Assembly: GCF_003071365.1 (NCBI RefSeq)
Contig: NZ_CP028960.1
Span: 682,001-746,000, forward strand
Length of the DNA stretch: 64,000 nt
Reading direction: 5' to 3'
Origin: Methyloceanibacter sp. wino2
GTDB taxonomy: Bacteria > Pseudomonadota > Alphaproteobacteria > Rhizobiales > Methyloligellaceae
The translations under genes were made by a program, and so were the position numbers. Shown one piece after another: positions 54,095 through 63,843 of the stretch. The notes under the pieces were generated by a model, which ran no database searches, was not told the origin of the DNA, and saw only the letters and a list, made by a program, of their open reading frames with translations. Position 1 is the first letter of the stretch; every line of letters starts with the position of its first letter.

Positions 54095-54110
54095 TGTCGT
54101 AGGCATCACA
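54095..54110. promoter_or_regulatory. NifA UAS 3 for nifB
   Basis: TGT-CGTAGGCATC-ACA, about 150 bp upstream of the predicted start; centre-to-centre distance from UAS 2 is 17 bp. Confidence 0.75.
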
Positions 54111-54148
54111 AGGCTTTGGACGAGGACTGATCGACGTGAGCGGCAGCG

Positions 54149-55389
54149 TCAGGCAAGGAGCGCCTGCACCTTGCCGAGCGCCGTCACGAAGGCGTCGACT
54201 TCCGCCTTCGTGTTGTAGAGGCCGAACGAGGCACGGCAGGTGGCTGAGACGCCGAAGCGTTCGAGCAGCGGCATGGCACAATGCGTCCCCGCCCGCACGG
54301 CAACTCCGGACTTGTTGATCAGGGTCGCGTAGTCGTGCGGGTGCCCCTCCTTCATCTCGAAGGAGATGATGGCGCCCTTGTCTTCGGCATTGCCGATGAT
54401 GCGCAAGGAATTGATCTCGCGGAGGCGCTCCTGCGCGTAGGCCATGAGCTCTGCTTCGTGTGCCCGGATGCGGGGCTTACCGATCGAGTCGATGTAGTCG
54501 AGCGCCGCGTGCAGACCGATGGCCTGCACGATCGGCGGCGTGCCGGCCTCGAACTTATGCGGCGGCTCGCCATAGGTGACGGTGTCCTGGAAGACTTCGC
54601 GGATCATCTCACCGCCGCCGTTGAACGGCGCCATCGCCGCGAGGTGCTCGTATTTGCCGTAGAGCGCACCGATGCCCGTCGGGCCATACAGCTTGTGCCC
54701 GGTGATCACATAGAAATCGCAGTCAATATCCTGCACATCCACATCGAGATGGACGGAGCCCTGCGCACCGTCGACAAGCACCGGGATGCCGCGGGCATGC
54801 GCGATGCGGGTCACTTCCTTGACGGGAACGACCGAGCCAGAACGTTCGACATCTGCGTGATGGCGACCATCTTCGTGCGATCGGTAAGGAGCTTCTCGAA
54901 CTCGTCGATGAGGAAGTTGCCCTCGTCGTCGACCGGTGCCCATTTGATGACGGCGCCGTAGTGCTCCCGCAGGAAATGCCAGGGAACGATGTTGGCATGG
55001 TGCTCCATGATCGAGAGCACGATCTCGTCGCCGGGCATGATGCAGTCGCGGCCAAAGGTCGATGCAACGAGATTGATCGCTTCGGTGGCGCTGCGCGTGA
55101 AGACGATCTCCTCGTTCCGCTTGGCATTTAGAAACGTCGCCACCCGGCCGCGCGCGGCCTCATAGGCTTCCGTCGCGACATTGGAGAGGTGATGCAGGCC
55201 GCGATGCACGTTGGCGTATTCGGTGGTGTAGGCCGTGTTCAGCCGGTCGAGCACCGCCGTCGGTTTCTGCGCGGACGCCGCGTTGTCGAAATAGATCAGC
55301 GGCTTTCCTTCGACTTCGAGGTCGAGGATCGGAAAGTCTTTTCGAACACGCGCCACGTCATAGGCGCCATTCTGCACGGCCTCATGCAT
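54149..55389 (-). pseudogene. sufS: sufS cysteine desulfurase, frameshifted
   Basis: Two overlapping frames together give a whole group II cysteine desulfurase (~413 residues). The first (from ATG 55389) runs to TKMVAITQMSNVL and then breaks off into a short wrong tail; the second picks up at GSVVPVKEVTRIAHARGIP and carries the PLP lysine (ITGHKLYGP) and the active cysteine (AGTHCAMPLLERFG). Comparison with the normal SNVLGSVVP shows one G missing in a GG (plus-strand CC at 54837-54838). SufS is the sulfur donor of the SUF system and usually essential, so this may be a sequencing error or a recent mutation covered by NifS. It is the last gene of the operon. Confidence 0.85.
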
Positions 55390-55390
55390 C

Positions 55391-56725
55391 TTACTCGTCT
55401 CCGGCTTGCAGCCAATCGGCCACGGCGTCCATCAGAAGCGTCTTCAAGCCCTCATGGGCGATGTTCTCGAGCGTCTCTCCGGCAAAAGCCTGGATCAGCA
55501 AGGACTCCGCATCGTCCGCAGCGATCCCGCGCGCCATGAGATAGAAGCGCAGATCCTCGTCGAGTGCGCCCGCCGTGGTGCCGTGACCGCACTGAACGTC
55601 GTCGGCAAAGATCTCGAGTTCGGGTTTGGAATCGAACTCCGCGGTTTCGGACAGGAGCAGCGCCTGGGCCATCATCTTGGCATCCGTCTTCTGTGCGTCC
55701 GGCGCGACGGAAATTTTGCCCTGGAAAATGCCGCGGCTCTCGTCGGCCAGGACGGACTTGAAGACCTCGCGGGCCACGCAGCCGGGCGCGATGTGATTGG
55801 CGACGAGTGTCGTATCGGCGTGCTGGTTTCCGCGCAGAAGGCTGGCGCCACGAATGTCGGTCGAGGAACCCTCGCCTTTCATCTCGAGGAAGAGCTGATT
55901 GCGCACGACGGCTCCGCCGGTCGTCAGCGCGAAATGATTGAAGGTCGCGTGCGCGCCGAGCGATGCCATGAGGCTTGCCAGGTGCAGAGACGTCCGCTCC
56001 TCCTGCAGGCACTTCACGTGGTCGACGCGTGCCCCGTCACCGATGACGAGTTCGAGCCCGATATTGGGCTGGTATTCGGCATCGTCCAGCGCCTGGTGAC
56101 TCTCGATGAGCGTCAGCGCCGCGCCATTCTCGACAACGACCAGGGAGCGGACGAAGGCGGACGCCGGTACGGCTCCTGTCGCCACGAAGGCAAGATGAAT
56201 GGGGCGTTCGATCCGGGCGCCCTCTTCAACATGGATGACGACGCCATCGCCCATGAACGCGGTGTTGAGTTCGACGGCCGCATCCTCGACGGGCGCGACG
56301 GTGCCGAGATACCCGGCAACGAGCGGGTCGCCATCTGCCAGTGCCTTCGCCATCGTGGCGATACTCAGTCCCGTTTCCAGCCCATCGAGATCGGACAGTT
56401 CGGGGACAACCGAGCCGTCCACAATGACGATGCGCCGCGCGCCGATGCCGGCGAAGATGGACTCCGCGTTCCAGGCGGCCGTCTTCGCTTCCGCCGATGG
56501 CGGCGCCGCGAGCGGCCTTGCCTCGCGCAGCAGCGACTTGAGGTCGGTATAGCGCCACGCCTCCACCCGGCGATGAGGCAACCCTTCGGTGCCGAAGCGC
56601 GCAAAGGCGTCTTCACGCTTGGCTCTGACGCCACTGTCGCCTGGCAGTTTCGAGCCGACCGAGGCGAAGGCCTCGGCGAGGCCCAACTCGGCCACCGTCC
56701 TGTTCGCGGTCACGTTCTCGCCCAT
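55391..56725 (-). CDS. sufD: Fe-S assembly protein SufD
   Basis: 444-residue SufD, partner of SufB in the SufBC2D scaffold. HRRVEAWRYTDLKSLL near 47-62 and the beta-helix core including DVQCGHGTTAGALDEDLRFY (His for the SufB-SufD cluster interface, about 385) are present. ATG 56725 overlaps neither neighbour (sufC stop 5 bp upstream); the frame to 56830 lies within sufC. It belongs to sufBCDS. Confidence 0.92.
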   Translation of the reverse strand: MGENVTANRTVAELGLAEAFASVGSKLPGDSGVRAKREDAFARFGTEGLPHRRVEAWRYTDLKSLLREARPLAAPPSAEAKTAAWNAESIFAGIGARRIVIVDGSVVPELSDLDGLETGLSIATMAKALADGDPLVAGYLGTVAPVEDAAVELNTAFMGDGVVIHVEEGARIERPIHLAFVATGAVPASAFVRSLVVVENGAALTLIESHQALDDAEYQPNIGLELVIGDGARVDHVKCLQEERTSLHLASLMASLGAHATFNHFALTTGGAVVRNQLFLEMKGEGSSTDIRGASLLRGNQHADTTLVANHIAPGCVAREVFKSVLADESRGIFQGKISVAPDAQKTDAKMMAQALLLSETAEFDSKPELEIFADDVQCGHGTTAGALDEDLRFYLMARGIAADDAESLLIQAFAGETLENIAHEGLKTLLMDAVADWLQAGDE

Positions 56726-56729
56726 CGGA

Positions 56730-57488
56730 CTACGCGGCCTCCTGCTGATACTGGGCATAGCCCGAGGCTTCGAGTTCGAGGGCAAGCTCCTTGCCGCCTG
56801 TCCGCACGATCTTTCCGGCCGACAGCACATGCACGATGTCGGGCACGATGTAGTCGAGAAGGCGCTGGTAGTGCGTGATGACCACGAAGCCTCGCTCCGG
56901 AGAGCGCAAGCGGTTCACGCCTTCTGACACGACCTTGAGGGCATCGATGTCGAGCCCCGAGTCCGTTTCGTCGAGGAGGCACAGCTTCGGCTCGAGCAAG
57001 GCCATCTGCATGGTCTCGGCCCGCTTCTTCTCGCCGCCGGAGAAGCCCACATTCACGGGACGCTTGAGCATCTCCATATTGATGCCGAGTTGGGCGGCGA
57101 CCTCCTTCACCTTGCGGATGACATCGGGAGAGGAGAGTTCCGGTTCGCCGCGCGCCTTGCGCTGGGCATTAAGCGCCGCCCGCAGGAATGTCATCGTCGC
57201 CACGCCGGGAATTTCCATCGGGTACTGGAACGCGAGGAATACACCTGCGCAGGCGCGCTCCGACGGTTCCATGTCGAGCATGCTCTCCCCGTTGAGGAGA
57301 ATGTCACCTTCCGTGACCTCATAACCGTCCCGGCCCGACAGGACATAGGAGAGCGTCGACTTGCCGGCGCCGTTGGGACCCATGATCGCGTGGACCTCGC
57401 CCGGGTTCACGACGAGATCGAGACCGTTCAGGATCTTCTTGCCGTCGATCTCCGCGTGGAGATTCTTGACTTCCAAAAGGGGTGTCAT
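56730..57488 (-). CDS. sufC: Fe-S assembly ATPase SufC
   Basis: 252-residue ABC-type ATPase: Walker A GPNGAGKST near 37-45, signature FSGGEKKRAETMQMA, Walker B LCLLDETDSGLDIDAL, switch His in VITHYQRLL. SufC powers the SufBC2D scaffold. It lies 64 bp after sufB. Confidence 0.95.
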   Translation of the reverse strand: MTPLLEVKNLHAEIDGKKILNGLDLVVNPGEVHAIMGPNGAGKSTLSYVLSGRDGYEVTEGDILLNGESMLDMEPSERACAGVFLAFQYPMEIPGVATMTFLRAALNAQRKARGEPELSSPDVIRKVKEVAAQLGINMEMLKRPVNVGFSGGEKKRAETMQMALLEPKLCLLDETDSGLDIDALKVVSEGVNRLRSPERGFVVITHYQRLLDYIVPDIVHVLSAGKIVRTGGKELALELEASGYAQYQQEAA

Positions 57489-57552
57489 CGTGCGCGTCCT
57501 TTTCTCAGCGAATGTTTCATCTCAGCATCCATCGCGGCGCGGGAAGTCCCCC

Positions 57553-59064
57553 CTAGCCGACGCTCCCTTCAAGACTGATTGAAATCAGCTTTTGCGCCTC
57601 GACCGCGAACTCCATCGGCAGTTGCTGAAGGACGTCGCGGACGAAACCGTTGACGATCAGGGCAACGGCCTCCTCTTCGGAGAGGCCCCGTTGCAGGCAA
57701 TAGAACAGCTGGTCGTCGGAAATTTTCGAGGTCGTCGCTTCGTGCTCGAACATCGCGGACGAATTCTTCGCCTCGATATAGGGGACCGTGTGCGCCCCGC
57801 ATTCATTCCCGATGAGGAGCGAGTCGCAGCAGGTGAAGTTCCGCGCGCCCGAGGCCTTGCGATGCGCCGAGACAAGCCCGCGATAAGTGTTCTGGGACCG
57901 GCCCGCCGAAATGCCTTTCGAGATGATACGGCTCGACGTGTTCTTGCCGAGATGGATCATCTTGGTACCGCTATCGACCTGCTGGCGCCCGTTGGAGATC
58001 GCGATCGAGTAGAACTCGCCGCGGCTGTTCTCTCCACGCAGAACGCAGGACGGATATTTCCAGGTGATGGCGGAACCGGTCTCAACCTGCGTCCAGGAGA
58101 TCTTCGCGTTCTTGCCGCGACAGTCGCCGCGCTTGGTGACGAAGTTGTAGATTCCGCCCTTGCCGTCCGCGTCGCCCGGATACCAGTTTTGCACCGTCGA
58201 GTATTTGATTTCGGCATCGTCGAGCGCGACCAGTTCCACGACCGCGGCATGGAGCTGGTTCTCGTCACGCATGGGCGCGGTGCAGCCTTCGAGGTAGCTC
58301 ACGTAGGAGCCCTTGTCGGCGATGATGAGGGTCCGTTCGAACTGACCCGTCTGGGCCTCGTTGATGCGGAAATAGGTGGACAGCTCCATGGGGCACCGAA
58401 CGCCCTCGGGCACATAGACGAACGAGCCGTCGGAGAACACCGCAGAGTTCAACGTCGCATAGAAGTTGTCGGAGGTCGGCACCACCGTCCCTAGATATTT
58501 CCGCACCAGATCGGGGTGTTCGCGCAGCGCTTCGGAGATGGGGCAGAAAATGACGCCGGCCTTGGCCAGCTCCTCTTTGAACGTGGTGGCAACCGACACG
58601 CTGTCGAACACGGCATCGACGGCGACCCTGGTGCGCGGCTGAGCCGGCGCACCGTCTTCCTCGTCGCCCTCATCACTGACCACGCCGGCGAGCATCTTCT
58701 GCTCTTTCAGCGGGATACCCAGCTTTTCGTAGGTCGCGAGAATCTCGGGATCGACCTCATCGAGCGACTTCAGGGCCGGCTTCTTCTTGGGCTCCGAATA
58801 GTAGTAGAGATCCTGAAAATCGACCGGGGGATAGTCGACACGCGCCCATGTGGGCTCCTGCATCGTCTTCCAACGCTTGTATGCCTCAAGCCGCCATTCG
58901 AGCATCCATTCCGGTTCTTTCTTCTTCGCGGAAATGTAGCGAATGACGTCTTCCGACAGGCCCTTCGGGGCCTTCTCGGATTCGATGTCGGTGACGAAAC
59001 CGTACTTGTACTGATCGACGTCGATCTTTCGAACTTGTTCTACGGTCTCTTGTACTGCCGCCAT
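57553..59064 (-). CDS. sufB: Fe-S scaffold protein SufB
   Basis: 503-residue SufB, slightly longer than usual. Features: [17 protein letters not shown] near 20, [37 protein letters not shown] (cluster cysteine), [34 protein letters not shown] (first residue of motif Leu), and [19 protein letters not shown]. An acidic insert ([10 protein letters not shown], about 132-141) accounts for the extra length. SufB holds the nascent cluster. Its start is 12 bp after the LRV gene, tying suf to the nif-linked fdxN-LRV pair. Confidence 0.94.
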   Translation of the reverse strand: MAAVQETVEQVRKIDVDQYKYGFVTDIESEKAPKGLSEDVIRYISAKKKEPEWMLEWRLEAYKRWKTMQEPTWARVDYPPVDFQDLYYYSEPKKKPALKSLDEVDPEILATYEKLGIPLKEQKMLAGVVSDEGDEEDGAPAQPRTRVAVDAVFDSVSVATTFKEELAKAGVIFCPISEALREHPDLVRKYLGTVVPTSDNFYATLNSAVFSDGSFVYVPEGVRCPMELSTYFRINEAQTGQFERTLIIADKGSYVSYLEGCTAPMRDENQLHAAVVELVALDDAEIKYSTVQNWYPGDADGKGGIYNFVTKRGDCRGKNAKISWTQVETGSAITWKYPSCVLRGENSRGEFYSIAISNGRQQVDSGTKMIHLGKNTSSRIISKGISAGRSQNTYRGLVSAHRKASGARNFTCCDSLLIGNECGAHTVPYIEAKNSSAMFEHEATTSKISDDQLFYCLQRGLSEEEAVALIVNGFVRDVLQQLPMEFAVEAQKLISISLEGSVG

Positions 59065-59076
59065 GTTGGCCTCCGC

Positions 59077-59838
59077 TTAGGTCTGCTCGTATCGTTCCCG
59101 TGCGATGCGGCGCACCTCGGGATCGGGATCGTCGATGAGTTTCGATAACGCTTCCCGCGTGCCGCGCTCGGCTACTGCGAAGCGCACGCGCAAATCCTCG
59201 TCGTCCACCAGCGGTGTCAGCTGGTCCGGCTCCAGCCGCTCGGCAACCGTCACGCGCACGAGCGAGTCCGCATCGCGCATCATGCCGGTAAGAAACTCCG
59301 GCTTGATGCGCCGGGCGACTTCGCGGCGTACCTGGGGGTCCTTGTCGTTTATCGCGATGGGAAGAACGTCTGGGGTCACGCGCCGGGCGGCGACGACCCG
59401 GATCCAATAGTCCGGGTCTTGAAACATCGATACGAGCGCCTCGCCTTCGACTCGCTGGGTCACGACCATCCGCACTTTGCGGTCGGGATCGTGCCGCAAC
59501 TGAAGAACGCGATTGGCCGGCAACCGATGGGCGACCATTGCACGGACATCCGGTTCCGGGTCGTGCAGTAGCCGCGGCAGCAGAAAGATGCTGGCGTATT
59601 TGGCCGCGAGGACACGCGCTTCGAAATAGGGGTGGTCGAGGTAGTTGTCGGCCTCTTTCGGGTTCTGGGCAAAGAAGCGATCAATGCGGCGGGCGCGCCT
59701 GTCACGTACGCAGATGCGGCCCAAATCGCAACGCTCCTCCGCACGGATCAGGTCGTGCGGGCAATCGCGGCAGGAGACGGGGTGACCTTCCCAGTCGACC
59801 GGATCGGTTTCCGCCGTATTGCTGCTTGCCGAGACCAC
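59077..59838 (-). CDS. 4Fe-4S LRV repeat protein, copy 2
   Basis: 253 residues. [4Fe-4S] domain cysteines lie in SCRDCPHDLIRAEERCDLG and RICVRD (about 22-44); LRV repeats follow (about 90-250) with DPDRKVRMVV, DPDYWIRVVAARRVTP and DPEVRRIARERYEQT. Start GTG 59838. It is a clear paralogue of the LRV protein at 50270 (shared ARRIDRFFxQNP and HPYFExR segments). It lies between fdxN copy 2 and sufB. Confidence 0.85.
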   Translation of the reverse strand: MVSASSNTAETDPVDWEGHPVSCRDCPHDLIRAEERCDLGRICVRDRRARRIDRFFAQNPKEADNYLDHPYFEARVLAAKYASIFLLPRLLHDPEPDVRAMVAHRLPANRVLQLRHDPDRKVRMVVTQRVEGEALVSMFQDPDYWIRVVAARRVTPDVLPIAINDKDPQVRREVARRIKPEFLTGMMRDADSLVRVTVAERLEPDQLTPLVDDEDLRVRFAVAERGTREALSKLIDDPDPEVRRIARERYEQT

Positions 59839-59850
59839 GTCAGGGAGGTC

Positions 59851-60045
59851 CTAGGCCGGTATGCAGGTGTCTTCGACCGGGCACACCGCGGCGCATTGCG
59901 GCGTGTCGTACTGACCTTCGCACTCGGTGCACAGATCAGGATTGATCACGTACATGTCGTTCTTCAGCGAGATCGCGGCGTTCGGGCATTCGAATTCGCA
60001 GGCGCTGCACACGGTGCATTGCGAGGCGACAATCTTATAGGCCAT
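59851..60045 (-). CDS. fdxN: 2[4Fe-4S] ferredoxin FdxN, copy 2
   Basis: 64 residues, the usual FdxN length: [20 protein letters not shown], then [17 protein letters not shown] and the end DTCIPA. The first-cluster motif is C-x2-C-x2-C-x3-C as usual. A GGAAGGAG site precedes ATG 60045. It leads fdxN-LRV-sufBCDS and has two tandem NifA sites ~240-270 bp upstream. The likely role is electron supply to nitrogenase or cluster assembly. Confidence 0.9.
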   Translation of the reverse strand: MAYKIVASQCTVCSACEFECPNAAISLKNDMYVINPDLCTECEGQYDTPQCAAVCPVEDTCIPA

Positions 60046-60212
60046 GGCTCGTGGCTCCTTCCTTCCCTTCCAGCCCGGTCTAGCGACGCCAACCGTCGAA
60101 GCACCGGCTGCAGGACGAGTCCGGCTCGGAACGAGGGGGCGGTCGCGGGCATGCAGGGACAGCACGACATCCAGCGACCATGGCTCGCACGCGAACCGGA
60201 CATGAAGCGTCT

Positions 60213-60228
60213 TTCAAGCGCCATGCCA
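60213..60228 (-). promoter_or_regulatory. Weak sigma54-like promoter candidate for fdxN-LRV-suf
   Basis: Minus-strand TGGCATG-GCGC-TTGAA. The -24 part has one change; the -12 part has GA in place of the near-invariant GC, so it may be weak or wrong. The spacing to the tandem UAS (about 90 and 105 bp from the predicted start) is, however, as for the other nif promoters here. Confidence 0.4.
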
Positions 60229-60283
60229 GTCGATAATTCGTTGAATTAGAACAGTTTTATTGTGACGCTGAACGCGCGCTGCC

Positions 60284-60299
60284 TGTCAGACCCCAGACA
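60284..60299. promoter_or_regulatory. NifA UAS (first of tandem pair) upstream of fdxN copy 2
   Basis: TGT-CAGACCCCAG-ACA, exact TGT-N10-ACA, in the nifA-fdxN gap. Confidence 0.75.
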
Positions 60300-60300
60300 A

Positions 60301-60316
60301 TGTCGGAACCCCGACA
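60301..60316. promoter_or_regulatory. NifA UAS (second of tandem pair), beside the nifA stop
   Basis: TGT-CGGAACCCCG-ACA, exact TGT-N10-ACA. One base separates it from the first; it ends 7 bp before the nifA stop codon. Confidence 0.75.
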
Positions 60317-60323
60317 GGCTCGA

Positions 60324-62060
<1,737 letters not shown>

Positions 62061-62395
62061 GGTGATTTCTCACTTCCGACGGAGGACTTGCACTCGCCAT
62101 CTCGGGGTCCCGTGCCGTCATCCCCGTCACTAGATGTTTGGAATTGATCTCATCTTGTGTCAGCAACGGCGGCTTGTCGTGCCTAACCTTCTGGCCGGTG
62201 GTGCTGAAGAATTGATCGCTTTGCTTAGCAACCCGGGTCACCGTGGCCGCGACCACGCGCATCCGCTCGATTTGCACCCCAAGTCCTGACGTAGGTCATG
62301 AAATTGGGCGTAGTGAGCAGTCCGGACCGCCTATTGTTTGCGCAGGATATTTCGCACATGCAGCAATTCGCCGCATGCAATGCGGTACCTGCACC
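62061..62395. other. Upstream region of nifA, no gene seen
   Basis: About 335 bases between nifA and modD. An 80-codon minus-strand ORF (62035-62277) overlaps the nifA start and lacks an RBS and family resemblance. No exact sigma54, NifA or FixK site was found, so the nifA promoter could not be defined; it may be sigma70-dependent or controlled by a regulator without a known box. Confidence 0.5.
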
Positions 62396-63265
62396 TCATT
62401 CATGAGGCGGCGGCCCGAGACTCACGGCGATGTCCGCGGGACGTGCCGTGTACGGCCAAGAGCTGACCAGCACGTCTGCTCCGGACTGCACATAATTTCC
62501 GGCGTTCTCGGGTGTAATGCCGCCGGCGGCCGCAAGCACCGGCTTTGGTGTGATCGACGAGAGGGCTTGCGCGAGCTCGGCCACCTCCTGGGGACGGAAC
62601 TTCTCGGTCTGGATGACGTCGAAACCGGCTTTGGCCGCATCGATCCCCTCCGCGACGGACAGAACCTCGATGATGCATTTCTTCTCGGGTGCGATGGACT
62701 TCAGCCGTCGCGCGAGAGACGCGAGGTCGCTGTCCGGCAGGAACGCACGATGTTCGGGAAAGACCAGGAGCGTCTCGGACAGACCCAGCCGGTGCATCAC
62801 GGCCCCGCCGGCGCGGACGGCCGCGGCCGCCATGGCTTTCGTGCCCGGAACATTCTTGCGCGTGCAGGCGACGACGGCGTCCGCGCGAGCGGCTTGAGCC
62901 GCATCGGTCAAGGCACGTGCGGCTGTGGCGACACCGGACCAAATCTCAAGGAAAGTCTGGCTGACCTTCCAGCCCCTGTGCAGGGCGGACGCAGGCCCCT
63001 CCCCTTCGAGGAGCGTGTCGCCGGACGCCAAGCGGTCGCCCGAACGCGCATGCGGCGTCACAGAAACGCCCGCGAGAGACAGCACAGCCGTCGCATCCTC
63101 GAGACCGGCAACCGTCATCGCTTGCCGCGCGGCAAAACGGATCGAACCGTTGCCGCCACCAATGCCAAGGCTTTCCGTCGTGAGATCTCCGTAAGGCGCA
63201 TCGTCCGAGAGCAACGCCCAATGGTCCTCGGGTGCCAGAATGGGAGGCGGCGGAAAATCGGTCAT
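62396..63265 (-). CDS. modD: ModD-family protein (molybdenum-associated phosphoribosyltransferase fold)
   Basis: 289 residues related to quinolinate phosphoribosyltransferase (NadC) but of the ModD branch: CTRKNVPGTKAMA near 135-147, VMHRLGLSETLLVFPEHR near 158-175, and a C-terminal barrel ending AAGGITPENAGNYVQSGADV. ModD genes go with molybdate transport operons; the reaction is not established. ATG 63265 is used in place of a TTG six bases upstream. It lies between nifA and the globin gene rather than with modABC at 22-25 kb. Confidence 0.85.
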   Translation of the reverse strand: MTDFPPPPILAPEDHWALLSDDAPYGDLTTESLGIGGGNGSIRFAARQAMTVAGLEDATAVLSLAGVSVTPHARSGDRLASGDTLLEGEGPASALHRGWKVSQTFLEIWSGVATAARALTDAAQAARADAVVACTRKNVPGTKAMAAAAVRAGGAVMHRLGLSETLLVFPEHRAFLPDSDLASLARRLKSIAPEKKCIIEVLSVAEGIDAAKAGFDVIQTEKFRPQEVAELAQALSSITPKPVLAAAGGITPENAGNYVQSGADVLVSSWPYTARPADIAVSLGPPPHE

Positions 63266-63277
63266 GAGCAATATCTA

Positions 63278-63823
63278 TCAGCGCCCATGATGCTGCGCAT
63301 CGTGCGGGTTTCCGGAATCGTTTCGCATCCAGTTGGCGAGCTTCGCCATGGCGTCATACAGCTCTTCGCGCAAAGCGGGTTCGGCGACGGTCTCCTCGAG
63401 CGCCTGGCGCATGCATAAGAGCCAGGCATCGCGCTCCGCCTCCCCAATGCGAAAGCGGATATGGCGGCTGCGAAGCCGCGGGTGCCCCCGTTCCGCCGAG
63501 TAGAGCTTCGGCCCGCCCATCCACTCGCCGAAATAGCGCCGCAGAACCTCCTTGGTCTCAGAAAGATCCGGCGCATGCATGGCGCGGATGCCCCGCGCTT
63601 CGGGAAGCGTGTCCATGCGCCCGTAAAAGGTCTCGACGAGCCGGTGCACGCCGTCCGCTCCACCGATGCGCTCAAACAGCGTCCGCGGCGACGGCTTGGG
63701 GACCTCTTGTTGAAACTGGGCCGAACTTGCCTGGCATTGATGTGTCGATTGCCCAGCTCGATGTGTTGACGGTCCAGCTCGATATGACGATTGCCCCGCT
63801 CGATGACGTCTTTGATGCCTCAC
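63278..63823 (-). CDS. Group II truncated haemoglobin
   Basis: 181 residues. The globin core (from about residue 46) matches trHbII: TLFERIGGADGVHRLVETFY (B helix Tyr), proximal His within GHPRLRSRHIRFRI, and Trp(G8) in RDAWLLCMRQAL. Such globins bind oxygen or NO. The start is uncertain: GTG 63823 is the only in-frame start before the core, and it gives a ~45-residue Arg/Gly/Ser/His-rich leader made from a 21-bp tandem repeat. The gene is 12 bp upstream of modD and ~20 bp after the next gene, so these may be co-transcribed. It could protect nitrogenase from oxygen or NO, by inference. Confidence 0.75.
   Translation of the reverse strand: MRHQRRHRAGQSSYRAGPSTHRAGQSTHQCQASSAQFQQEVPKPSPRTLFERIGGADGVHRLVETFYGRMDTLPEARGIRAMHAPDLSETKEVLRRYFGEWMGGPKLYSAERGHPRLRSRHIRFRIGEAERDAWLLCMRQALEETVAEPALREELYDAMAKLANWMRNDSGNPHDAQHHGR
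63741..63803. repeat. Three tandem 21-bp repeats at the start of the globin gene
   Basis: Units 63741-63761, 63762-63782 and 63783-63803 share GA-T/C-N...CAGCTCGA-type sequence (plus-strand consensus TGTGTCGATTGCCCAGCTCGA with 2-5 changes). Translated on the minus strand they give the heptads RAGQSSY, RAGPSTH and RAGQSTH. Confidence 0.75.
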
Positions 63824-63843
63824 TCGATATTGTCCCTTTTAGT

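Noticed and set aside
62210-62245. Sigma54-like sequence (GGTGACCCGGGTTGC on the minus strand) before nifA
   Set aside because: The spacing between GG and GC is 11, not 10, and the -24 part is poor; no UAS is nearby.
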